DNA from: an uncultured Pseudomonas sp.
GTDB taxonomy: Bacteria > Pseudomonadota > Gammaproteobacteria > Pseudomonadales > Pseudomonadaceae
Assembly (NCBI RefSeq): GCF_943846705.1
Contig: NZ_OX044366.1
Location: 1,178,001 to 1,242,000 of the forward strand
DNA length: 64,000 nucleotides
Direction: 5' to 3'
The position numbers and the translations under genes were made by a program. This document shows positions 1-7,506 of this stretch, in pieces (position 1 is the first letter of the stretch; every line of letters starts with the position of its first letter). Under the pieces are notes generated by a model, which saw only the letters and a program-made list of their open reading frames with translations, searched no databases and was not told the DNA's origin.

Positions 1-399
1 TGCACCTTCACCGACCCGGAAGTCGCGCGGGTCGGCCTCAGTGAGAACGAAGCCCAGGCGCAAAACACCGCCTATGAAGTCACCCGCTACGGCATTGATG
101 ACCTCGACCGCGCCATCGCCGACGAAGCCGCCCATGGCTATGTGCAGGTGCTCACCGAGCCCGGCAAGGACCGCATTCTCGGGGTGACCATAGTCGGCGA
201 ACACGCCGGTGAACTGCTCACCGAATACGTGCTGGCGATGAAGTACAACATGGGCCTGAACAAGATTCTCGGCACCATCCACAGCTACCCGACCATGAGT
301 GAAGCGAACAAGTACGCCGCCGGCGAGTGGAAACGTGCGCATGCCCCGCAAGGGTTGCTGCGGCTGGTTGAGCGCTTCCACACTTGGCGGCGCAGCTGA
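1..399 (+). CDS. FAD-dependent pyridine nucleotide-disulfide oxidoreductase, C-terminal part (5' cut by window edge)
   Basis: The reading frame is open from base 1, so only the last 132 residues are present. They begin with CTFTDPEVARVGLSE and contain HSYPTMSEANKYAAGEW, the hallmarks of the C-terminal dimerisation domain (Pfam Pyr_redox_dim) of the mercuric reductase / dihydrolipoamide dehydrogenase superfamily. The His of HSYPT is the usual C-terminal active-site base. The redox-active Cys pair, the FAD and the NAD(P) motifs lie outside the window, so the substrate cannot be assigned. The stop codon overlaps the start of the next gene (ATGA), suggesting co-translation with the DUF3047 protein. 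Confidence 0.85.
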   Translation, partial: CTFTDPEVARVGLSENEAQAQNTAYEVTRYGIDDLDRAIADEAAHGYVQVLTEPGKDRILGVTIVGEHAGELLTEYVLAMKYNMGLNKILGTIHSYPTMSEANKYAAGEWKRAHAPQGLLRLVERFHTWRRS

Positions 400-1109
400 T
401 GCGCGCCTTAGTGCTGGGCCTGCTGCTCGCCGCCCCCTTGGCCCAGGCAGAGAACCGGCTGACGCCCTGGACTGCCGGCCCGCCCGCTGCTGCATGGTCG
501 ACGCCGTGGAAGCTGGCGGACATTCCCAAGCTCAGGCCGTCTGAGCGTTCACTGGTCGAGTTAGATGGTCAGCGCGTGTTGCAAATCAAAGCCGATGCCG
601 CCGCTGGCGGGCTGGTGCATCCCTTGAGCTTGCCCGGTGAGCAAGCCTGGCAACTGAGCTGGCAGTGGCGCACTGAGCAAAAGCTGGACAAGGCCCGTTT
701 CGCCACCCGCGAAGGCGACGACTACGCCGCGCGGGTGTATGTGCTGCTCGACTATCCGCTGGACTCGCTGAGCTTCGTCACCCGGCAGAAGCTGCGCCTG
801 GCACGCACCTTCTTCGACCCCGATCTGCCGGCCGCGACCTTGAGCTACGTTTGGGATAACCGCAAAGCACCCGGCACGCATGCGCGCAGCGCCTACACCG
901 AAACGGTGGAAATGCACGTGCTGCGCGGCCCGGAAGCGCCATTGGGTGAGTGGCTGGAGGAGTCACGTGATCTACGCGCTGACGCCATCGCCGCTTTCGG
1001 CAGCGCGCCGCGCAAGATTCTCGGCGTAGTGTTTGCCGCCGACAGCGACAACACCGGCGAGTCACTGACCAGCTACTTTGCCCAGCCGCTGTTGCACGGC
1101 AAGCCCTGA
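399..1109 (+). CDS. DUF3047 family exported protein
   Basis: A 236-residue protein starting at the ATG that overlaps the previous stop codon; a TTG 15 bases upstream is in frame but less likely. Residues 1-17 form a signal peptide (MRALVLGLLLAAPLAQA), so the mature protein should be periplasmic. The body carries the pattern I associate with DUF3047: a W-x-W beta motif, DDYAARVYVLLDYP, a central YVWDN stretch, the ALGEW/ESRDLRAD-type region and a final FAADSDNTGES. The function of the family is not established. Position directly behind a flavoprotein oxidoreductase suggests a shared operon but no specific role. Confidence 0.8.
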   Translation: MRALVLGLLLAAPLAQAENRLTPWTAGPPAAAWSTPWKLADIPKLRPSERSLVELDGQRVLQIKADAAAGGLVHPLSLPGEQAWQLSWQWRTEQKLDKARFATREGDDYAARVYVLLDYPLDSLSFVTRQKLRLARTFFDPDLPAATLSYVWDNRKAPGTHARSAYTETVEMHVLRGPEAPLGEWLEESRDLRADAIAAFGSAPRKILGVVFAADSDNTGESLTSYFAQPLLHGKP

Positions 1110-1147
1110 CAGGTGCAGCCACAGCCCGTACCATAGCCCCTCATCGT

Positions 1148-2242
1148 TTGACTCATGGATGCGCGCGTTTGAGCAATCACTATGACCTGCTGTTGATCGG
1201 TGCTGGCCATGCCCACCTCGGCGTCTTGCGCCGCTGGGCCTTGGTCGAGCGGCCACCGGGGCGTATTGGCCTGATAAGCCCTGGCCCGGTGGCCTGGTAT
1301 TCCGGCATGTTGCCGGGGCTGCTGGCCGGCCGGCACAGCGCCGCAGACTGTCAGGTGGAACTGCAGACGCTGTGTCGCGCGGCCAAGGTCGAGCTGCTCA
1401 TCAGCCCGCTAGAAAGCCTCTCCGCCGCCCAGCAGCAGGTGCAGCTGGCTGATGGCCGCACCTTAGATGCGAGCTGGCTATCGCTGAATGTCGGCGCGCA
1501 AGTCAGCGCACCACCGCAACAAGGCGAGGCCATGCAGCTGCTGGCAGTAAAACCCTTCGATCGGTTTATCCGCGGCTGGCAGCAATGGCAGGCCACCCCC
1601 CAGCCCATGGCGATTCTCGGAGGCGGTGCGGCGGGGGTCGAGTTGGCGCTGGCGTTGGCCGACAAGGTGCCGCAGTTGTCGCTGTTCTGCGCCGGCCACC
1701 TGCTCGATGGTTTGTCGCCTGGGGTACGCCTGCGGGCGCTGGGCCATCTGCGCCAACACGCCGTGGAAGTCCGCGAAGACTGCCCGATCAGCCGCATCGA
1801 CAACGACCGCCTGCTCAGCGGTAATGCGCCGGTCTGGCGCGGTCAACGGCTGTTACTGGCCAGCGGGGCCGAGGCGTTTGCCTGGCCAGCACACAGCGGC
1901 CTGGGCTGCGATGAGCGCGGCTTTGTGTTGATTGCACCAACGCTACAGAGCTACACCCATCCGACCATTTTCGCCGTGGGCGACTGCGCCAGCCTGCCCG
2001 GAGCGCGCAAAAGCGGGGTCTACGCGGTGCGCCAAGGCCCGGTGCTCGCCGCCAATCTGAATGCCGCGCTGCGCGGTCTGCCGCTCAAGCGCTACCGCCC
2101 GCAACGGCAGAGCCTGGCGTTGTTGGCCACCGGCGATGGTGGCGCGCTGCTGGATTGGCACGGCTACAGCGCCGGCGGCCAATGCTACGGCCGCTGGAAG
2201 GACTGGCTGGATAAGGGCTTTATCCAGCGCCATCGTTTTTAG
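1148..2242 (+). CDS. NAD(P)/FAD-dependent oxidoreductase of the SelD-associated (TIGR03169-like) family
   Basis: About 364 residues. The N-terminus has the FAD-binding motif LLLIGAGHAHLGVLRRW followed by PVAWYSGMLPGLLAG, which is characteristic of the flavoprotein found fused to, or next to, selenophosphate synthetase (SelD) in many bacteria. A second dinucleotide motif (ILGGGAAGVELALAL) lies near residue 160 and the C-terminal FAD motif TIFAVGDCASL near residue 275. No selD is adjacent here, so this is a stand-alone member; the overall fold resembles type II NADH dehydrogenase. Only TTG starts are available (here or at 1169, which would begin SNHYDLLLIG); no clear ribosome binding site decides between them. 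Confidence 0.75.
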   Translation: MTHGCARLSNHYDLLLIGAGHAHLGVLRRWALVERPPGRIGLISPGPVAWYSGMLPGLLAGRHSAADCQVELQTLCRAAKVELLISPLESLSAAQQQVQLADGRTLDASWLSLNVGAQVSAPPQQGEAMQLLAVKPFDRFIRGWQQWQATPQPMAILGGGAAGVELALALADKVPQLSLFCAGHLLDGLSPGVRLRALGHLRQHAVEVREDCPISRIDNDRLLSGNAPVWRGQRLLLASGAEAFAWPAHSGLGCDERGFVLIAPTLQSYTHPTIFAVGDCASLPGARKSGVYAVRQGPVLAANLNAALRGLPLKRYRPQRQSLALLATGDGGALLDWHGYSAGGQCYGRWKDWLDKGFIQRHRF

Positions 2243-2536
2243 CGGCGTTAACCGAACTCATGGCCAGAAGCAGGGCTAAGGAATTAACCCGCCTGCGACC
2301 AAAGTGCCATAGCTGAATACGCCCGGGGCTGCTCGAATCAGGCGCCCGTTAACGGTTACTCACTGGGTGTATCAGCCGCCATGGTCTACAGATTCGCCGA
2401 CAACAGCCGATTGCCTAGCCAAGCCTATCCAACTGCACGCACTCAGGCGTCCGCCAGCATGGCCTACGCAGGGCTTAATGGCGCGCCACAGCGACCCTCT
2501 GCCGCTGGGCTCATAATAAAAATAATGAGGTTTGTC

Positions 2537-4108
2537 ATGCGCTCTGCTTTTATTACCTACCCCAAGGCCTGTCTGCTGCACGCAATCGGTTTGGCCGGGT
2601 TGATGGCGGCCTACCAGCAGATGCAACTGCCTTGGTTTATCAGCATTCCGTCCTTTCTGCTGTTGGCCCTGTGGCCCTGGCTGGGTCCCTGGCAGCGCCA
2701 GGATGAAGAGCAGCCCGCGCACCCCAGTAGCCACGACGAGTCGTTCAACCGCCTCAGTCAAAATCTGTCACGGCAGACCTGTCATAACGCCCTGGCGGCC
2801 GCTGAGGTGGCCCATGCTGCGCAGCAATTGGCCGGCAAACTGCAGTCGCAACTGAGCGCCACCGAACAGATCAACCAAGCCGCCGACGCCATCACCCACA
2901 CTGAACACGACAACGCCCAGCGCGCCGAACAGACCCTGCTGGCAGCGCAGGGCGCGCGACAGAGCAGCAACAGCGGGCAACAGCAACTGCGTGAAACCAT
3001 CACCACCATGCAGCAACTCAGCGCGCAGACCAGCACCAGCCGTGAACTGATTGATGGCCTCAGCAACCGCACCGAACAGATCGGAAAAGTTACCCAGGTG
3101 ATCCAATCAATAGCCAACCAGACCAACCTGCTGGCGCTGAATGCCGCCATCGAGGCCGCCCGTGCCGGCGAAATGGGCCGTGGTTTTGCCGTGGTCGCCG
3201 ACGAGGTGCGTAACCTGGCCGGACGCACCAGCAGCGCCACCGAGGAAGTCACGCAAATGATCAGCGACATCCGCCAGCAAAGTGCGGCGGTGGTCAGCCA
3301 TATGCAGCAACAAGCTGAGCAGCTGACCCTGGCGGCAACACAGGTCGAACAAACCGGCGAGCAATTGCAGGGCATCGCCAGCCTAGCCGAAGAGGTTGAG
3401 AGCCAGGTCGGGCAGATCGGCAGTGGCACCCGGCACAACCACGAGCGCCTAGCTGAACTGTCGGTGGCGGTCGGTCAATTGCGCAGCGATGTCGACGGCA
3501 GCGAAGGGCAGACGCGCCAGCTCAGCAGCGCCGCCGGGCGTTTGGTCGGTCTGGCAGAAAGCATCAGCGAACAACTCGCCGGCGTCGGTTTGGATGACTA
3601 CCACCAGCGTATTTTTGATCTCGCCCGCCACGCCGCGGCGCAGATTGCCGCGCAGTTCGAAGCGGATCTGCAGGCAGGGCGCATCAGCGCAAGCGACCTG
3701 TTCGACCGCCATTACCAGCCTATTGCCGGCAGCTTCCCGGCCAAGTACAGCACCCGCTTCGACCGTTATGCCGACCAAGTGCTGCCGGCCATTCAGGAGC
3801 CGTTGCTGAGTCAGCACGAAGGTCTAGTGTTCGCCATCGCCTGCACCCCAGAAGGCTATGTGCCGACCCACAACAACGCCTTCAACCATCCGTCCTGCGG
3901 GGATCGGGCGGTGGACACCCTGAAAAGCCGCAGCAAACGCCTGTTTAACGACCGCACCGGCATCCGCTGTGGAAGCCATGAGCAACCTCTGTTGCTGCAG
4001 ACCTATATGCGCGACACCGGTGAGCTGATGCACGACCTGTCCGTGCCCATCATGGTGCAAGGTCGCCACTGGGGCGGGTTGCGCCTGGGTTATAAGCCAG
4101 AGGCATAG
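2537..4108 (+). CDS. Methyl-accepting chemotaxis protein without a periplasmic domain
   Basis: 523 residues from the ATG preceded by TGAGG seven bases away; in-frame starts upstream (2381, 2525) lack good ribosome binding sites. Two closely spaced hydrophobic segments (about residues 10-25 and 33-50) with almost no loop anchor it in the membrane, so it has no external ligand domain. The MCP signalling hairpin follows, with the highly conserved tip IANQTNLLALNAAIEAARAG and GRGFAVVADEVRNLAGR, which binds CheA/CheW. After the hairpin comes a C-terminal globular region (about 360-523, including RLFNDRTGIRCG and WGGLRLGYKP) shared by many Pseudomonas transducers and probably the sensory part. The ligand is unknown. 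It stands alone, with no che genes nearby. Confidence 0.9.
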   Translation: MRSAFITYPKACLLHAIGLAGLMAAYQQMQLPWFISIPSFLLLALWPWLGPWQRQDEEQPAHPSSHDESFNRLSQNLSRQTCHNALAAAEVAHAAQQLAGKLQSQLSATEQINQAADAITHTEHDNAQRAEQTLLAAQGARQSSNSGQQQLRETITTMQQLSAQTSTSRELIDGLSNRTEQIGKVTQVIQSIANQTNLLALNAAIEAARAGEMGRGFAVVADEVRNLAGRTSSATEEVTQMISDIRQQSAAVVSHMQQQAEQLTLAATQVEQTGEQLQGIASLAEEVESQVGQIGSGTRHNHERLAELSVAVGQLRSDVDGSEGQTRQLSSAAGRLVGLAESISEQLAGVGLDDYHQRIFDLARHAAAQIAAQFEADLQAGRISASDLFDRHYQPIAGSFPAKYSTRFDRYADQVLPAIQEPLLSQHEGLVFAIACTPEGYVPTHNNAFNHPSCGDRAVDTLKSRSKRLFNDRTGIRCGSHEQPLLLQTYMRDTGELMHDLSVPIMVQGRHWGGLRLGYKPEA

Positions 4109-4320
4109 TTACCCTTAGAGCTACCGGCTTTGTACGCGCTGCCGCAGCGCAGCCTTTCTGATGCACTGATGAATACCGCTCGCCGCGTATAGATCGGCGG
4201 GGGGGTATTCATTTGATCGATAGTCAAAATGGAAATTTTTGAATTATCGAATCACCGCAGGACTCCTATGCTGTACGCCACTCACGCGACTCATGAGCAT
4301 TTGCCCACAAGGAGCAAGTT

Positions 4321-5010
4321 ATGAAGATTTTGCTGGTTCTGACTTCCCACGACCAACTCGGCGACACTGGGCAGAAGACCGGTTTCTGGCTGGAAGAGTT
4401 CGCCTCGCCTTATTACCTGTTCAAGGACGCCGGCGCGCAGTTGACCCTCGCCTCACCTAAGGGCGGTCAACCACCGCTCGACCCGAGTAGCGACGCCAAA
4501 GACGCCCAAACCGCCGCCACCGAGCGCTTCAAGGCAGACCCTGCGGCGCAGCAAGTGCTGGCCAACACGGTGCCGCTGAGCCAAGTAAAGGCCGATGATT
4601 TCGACGCGGTGTTCTATCCAGGTGGCCACGGCCCACTGTGGGATTTGGCCGAAGACCGCCACTCCATCGCCCTGATCGAACGCTTCCATGCGCAAAACAA
4701 GCCAGTGGCGGCGGTATGCCACGCGCCGGGCGTGTTGCGTCATGTCAAAGCGGCCAACGGCCAGCCCCTGGTCAGCGGCAAAAAGGTCACCGGCTTCAGC
4801 AACAGCGAGGAAGCCGCGGTGCAACTGACTGAGGTGGTGCCGTTTTTGGTGCAAGACATGCTCATCGTCAACGGCGGTCACTACTCCAGCGTCAACGACT
4901 GGCAGAGCCATGTAAAAGTCGACGGGCTGTTGATCACCGGGCAAAACCCGGCCTCCTCGGACGCCACCGCCGAAGCGCTGATGACACTGCTGAACAGCCC
5001 TAAACGCTAA
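4321..5010 (+). CDS. DJ-1/PfpI (type 1 glutamine amidotransferase-like) family protein, Hsp31-like
   Basis: 229 residues; the start is fixed by a strong AAGGAG ribosome binding site ten bases upstream. The nucleophile elbow AVCHAPG places the reactive Cys at residue 133 followed by His134; FYPGGHGPLWDL near residue 99 and EE at 25-26 complete the usual DJ-1/Hsp31 pocket. Members of this group act as glyoxalase III/deglycase-type enzymes or holding chaperones against carbonyl stress; which of these applies cannot be told from sequence. It appears monocistronic, with the cupin gene following 77 bases later in the same direction. Confidence 0.85.
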   Translation: MKILLVLTSHDQLGDTGQKTGFWLEEFASPYYLFKDAGAQLTLASPKGGQPPLDPSSDAKDAQTAATERFKADPAAQQVLANTVPLSQVKADDFDAVFYPGGHGPLWDLAEDRHSIALIERFHAQNKPVAAVCHAPGVLRHVKAANGQPLVSGKKVTGFSNSEEAAVQLTEVVPFLVQDMLIVNGGHYSSVNDWQSHVKVDGLLITGQNPASSDATAEALMTLLNSPKR

Positions 5011-5087
5011 ACACACTGGCGCTCAGGCGGCCGTTGCCGTAAATAGGCCGCCACGCCACCTGAACGCCGCCAGAGGTAACCTTGACC

Positions 5088-5744
5088 ATGCAACTCAACG
5101 CCGATTTCAGCCAACGGGCGCTGGTGCGCCCTGACGACAGTCCCTGGCTGGCATCACCCATGCCCGGGGTGGAACGGCGCATGCTCGACCGGATTGGCGA
5201 GGAAGTGGCACGGGCGACCTCAATCGTGCGTTATGCGGCAAACTCGCATTTCAGCGCCCATCAGCATCCAGGCGGCGAGGAGTTCCTGGTGCTTGAAGGG
5301 GTGTTTTCCGATGAGCGCGGCGACTACCCCGCCGGCACCTATGTGCGTAACCCGATTGGCAGCCAGCACGCGCCGTTCAGCCGCGACGGCTGCACGATCT
5401 TCGTCAAACTTATGCAGTTTGACCCGGCCGATGAGCAGCACGTGGTGATCGACAGCACCCACGCCGAATGGCTGCCCGGCCTGGTACCTGGGCTGCGCGT
5501 ACTACCGCTGCACCAGCACGGCACTGAGCATGTGGCGCTGGTACGTTGGGCGCCCGGCACCCGTTTCAGCCGCCATCGGCATTGGGGCGGCGAGGAGATT
5601 CTGGTGCTGGAGGGCACCTTTCAGGATGAGTTCGGTGATTACCCAGCGGGCAGCTGGCTGCGCAGCCCACACCTGTCAGAGCACACCCCGTTCAGCGAAC
5701 AGGGCTGCCTGATCTGGGTAAAAACCGGGCACTTGGGCGATTAA
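5088..5744 (+). CDS. Tandem ChrR-type cupin protein
   Basis: 218 residues from the ATG at 5088 (AGAGG lies 11 bases upstream; a TTG at 5082 is an alternative). Two cupin repeats are visible: residues about 40-110 (FSAHQHPGGEEFLVLEGVF, then DYPAGTYVRNP) and about 145-215 (FSRHRHWGGEEILVLEGTF, then DYPAGSWLRSP). The His-x-His and Glu residues of both metal sites are intact. This is the fold of the cupin domain of the anti-sigma factor ChrR, but the zinc-binding anti-sigma N-terminal domain is absent and no ECF sigma factor is adjacent, so it is probably a metal-binding enzyme or sensor rather than an anti-sigma factor. Confidence 0.8.
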   Translation: MQLNADFSQRALVRPDDSPWLASPMPGVERRMLDRIGEEVARATSIVRYAANSHFSAHQHPGGEEFLVLEGVFSDERGDYPAGTYVRNPIGSQHAPFSRDGCTIFVKLMQFDPADEQHVVIDSTHAEWLPGLVPGLRVLPLHQHGTEHVALVRWAPGTRFSRHRHWGGEEILVLEGTFQDEFGDYPAGSWLRSPHLSEHTPFSEQGCLIWVKTGHLGD

Positions 5745-6192
5745 CAGCACGGATACGCGTGGGCCGTCATGCCGCCTTGAGTGGCACCCGCCGCAGGCGC
5801 GCAATCGCGAACCTGCGCACGGCATGCCGAACGACGGCTGGCCGGGCGAGGTGATGGTTAAACCGATCGAACACCTCCTTGATTGTTTAGCCATGCCACA
5901 ACCAAGCATGTGAAAAATCAGATTTAACCCATGCTTTAGCCTGTGTGAATCTGCTGGCCATGTGTACGTCCAGCACCTTTTCGCTCACCCCCGCCTGCAT
6001 CGCGCAGCTGTCTAAACGGCACTATTGCGCCGTGCAGCAGAGCAACGCCACGCTGCCAAAAACCCTAGCCTTCTGGGCACTCTGGCATTGCCGCCACGCG
6101 CGCCCGCCGGACGCGCGGCGCACCGCCCTCTGATTGCCGACGCTGAGCCCTGTCCGCTCAAGCACCTGCCAGCCGTACCCAGGAAGCTGCTT
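5745..6192. other. Gene-free stretch upstream of the puuB-like gene
   Basis: About 450 bases separate the cupin gene from the oxidase. I found no credible reading frame with a ribosome binding site, no strong hairpin terminator and no recognisable promoter. Short open frames here have no recognisable motif. The stretch presumably holds the promoter of the oxidase gene. Confidence 0.4.
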
Positions 6193-7506
6193 ATGAATGC
6201 CGCCACCCAGCCCGTAATACCCGCTGCCGAACGTTGCCCGTCCTATTACAGCGCCAGCCTCAATGAGGAAACCGATTACCCGACCCTGCAGGGTGAGGTC
6301 AGCGTCGATGTGGTGATCATCGGCGGCGGCTTTACCGGCGTCGCATCCGCCGTGGAGCTGGCCGAACGCGGCCTCAAAGTCGCCATAGTCGAAGCCAACA
6401 AAATTGGCTGGGGCGCCACCGGGCGCAATGGCGGCCAGGTCACCGGCAGCCTCTCCGGCGATGCGGCCATGAGCAAACAGATGCGCAACACGTTGGGCGA
6501 GGAGGTCGAGGACTTTATCTGGCACCTGCGCTGGCGTGGCCACGCGATCATCAAGGATCGGGTGGAAAAGTACGGCATTCAGTGCGACCTCAAACACGGC
6601 CACCTGCACGCGGCGATGAAGCCGGTGCATATGCAGGAATTGGAAGCCACCCATGCCGAAGCCGTGCGCCGAGGCATGGCCGCTGACGTGACCTTGCTCG
6701 ACCGTGACGGCGTGCGCAGCCACCTGGCCAGCGACCTGTACAACGGCGCGCTGAAGAACACCCGCAACATGCACCTGCACCCGCTGAATCTGTGCATCGG
6801 TGAAGCCCGCGCCGCCGCCAGTTTGGGCGCGTTGATTTTCGAGCACTCCGAGGTGCTGGAGATTGTTCATGGGGCCAAGCCGGCGGTGGTCACCGCGCAA
6901 GGGCGGATCAACGCCAAGCAGGTGCTGTTGGCAGGCGACGTTTATCACAAACTGGAGCCAAAAAAGCTCAAGGGCATGATCTTCCCGGCCATGGGCGGCA
7001 TCGTCACCACCGAGCCGCTGGGGGAGTTGGCCGAGCAGATCAACCCGCAGGACCTCGCCGTGTACGACTGCCGTTTCGTCCTCGACTACTACCGCCTCAC
7101 CGCCGACAAGCGCCTGCTGTTCGGCGGTGGCTGCAACTACTCCGGCCGCGATTCACGCGACATTGCCGCCGAGCTGCGCCCTGGCATCGAGCAGACCTTC
7201 CCGCAGCTCAAGGGGGTGGCCATTGATTTTCAGTGGAGCTGCGCCATGGGCATCGTGATCAACCGCATCCCACAGCTGGGCAAGCTCTCGGACAACGTCT
7301 GGTATTGCCAGGGTTATTCCGGCCACGGCATCGCCACCACCCACATCATGGGCGAGATCATGGCCAACGCCCTGACCGGCACGATGGGCCACTACGACAC
7401 CTTCGCCGCCTGCAAACACATCAAGGTGCCGCTCGGTGATGTGTTCGGCAACCCGATGCTGGCGGCAGGCATGTGGTACTACCAGATGCTGGAAAAACTC
7501 CGTTAG
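6193..7506 (+). CDS. puuB: FAD-dependent oxidoreductase, gamma-glutamylputrescine oxidoreductase-like
   Basis: 437 residues starting at an ATG with AGGAAG six bases upstream; an in-frame start at 6025 gives a long arginine/alanine-rich extension and is rejected. The N-terminus shows CPSYYSASLNE then the FAD motif DVVIIGGGFTGVASAVELAERG and GWGATGRNGGQV, typical of the PuuB/OrdL branch of the D-amino-acid oxidase family. The C-terminus ends with YCQGYSGHGIATTHIMGE, which closes the FAD site. PuuB oxidises gamma-glutamylputrescine in polyamine degradation. No other puu gene is next to it, so it could act on another amine. It is convergent with the phosphatase gene; the two stop codons overlap. 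Confidence 0.75.
   Translation: MNAATQPVIPAAERCPSYYSASLNEETDYPTLQGEVSVDVVIIGGGFTGVASAVELAERGLKVAIVEANKIGWGATGRNGGQVTGSLSGDAAMSKQMRNTLGEEVEDFIWHLRWRGHAIIKDRVEKYGIQCDLKHGHLHAAMKPVHMQELEATHAEAVRRGMAADVTLLDRDGVRSHLASDLYNGALKNTRNMHLHPLNLCIGEARAAASLGALIFEHSEVLEIVHGAKPAVVTAQGRINAKQVLLAGDVYHKLEPKKLKGMIFPAMGGIVTTEPLGELAEQINPQDLAVYDCRFVLDYYRLTADKRLLFGGGCNYSGRDSRDIAAELRPGIEQTFPQLKGVAIDFQWSCAMGIVINRIPQLGKLSDNVWYCQGYSGHGIATTHIMGEIMANALTGTMGHYDTFAACKHIKVPLGDVFGNPMLAAGMWYYQMLEKLR

Noticed and set aside
5760..5915. Short possible coding remnant after the cupin gene
   Set aside because: A frame of about 40 codons can be read but has no start context, motif or recognised relative.
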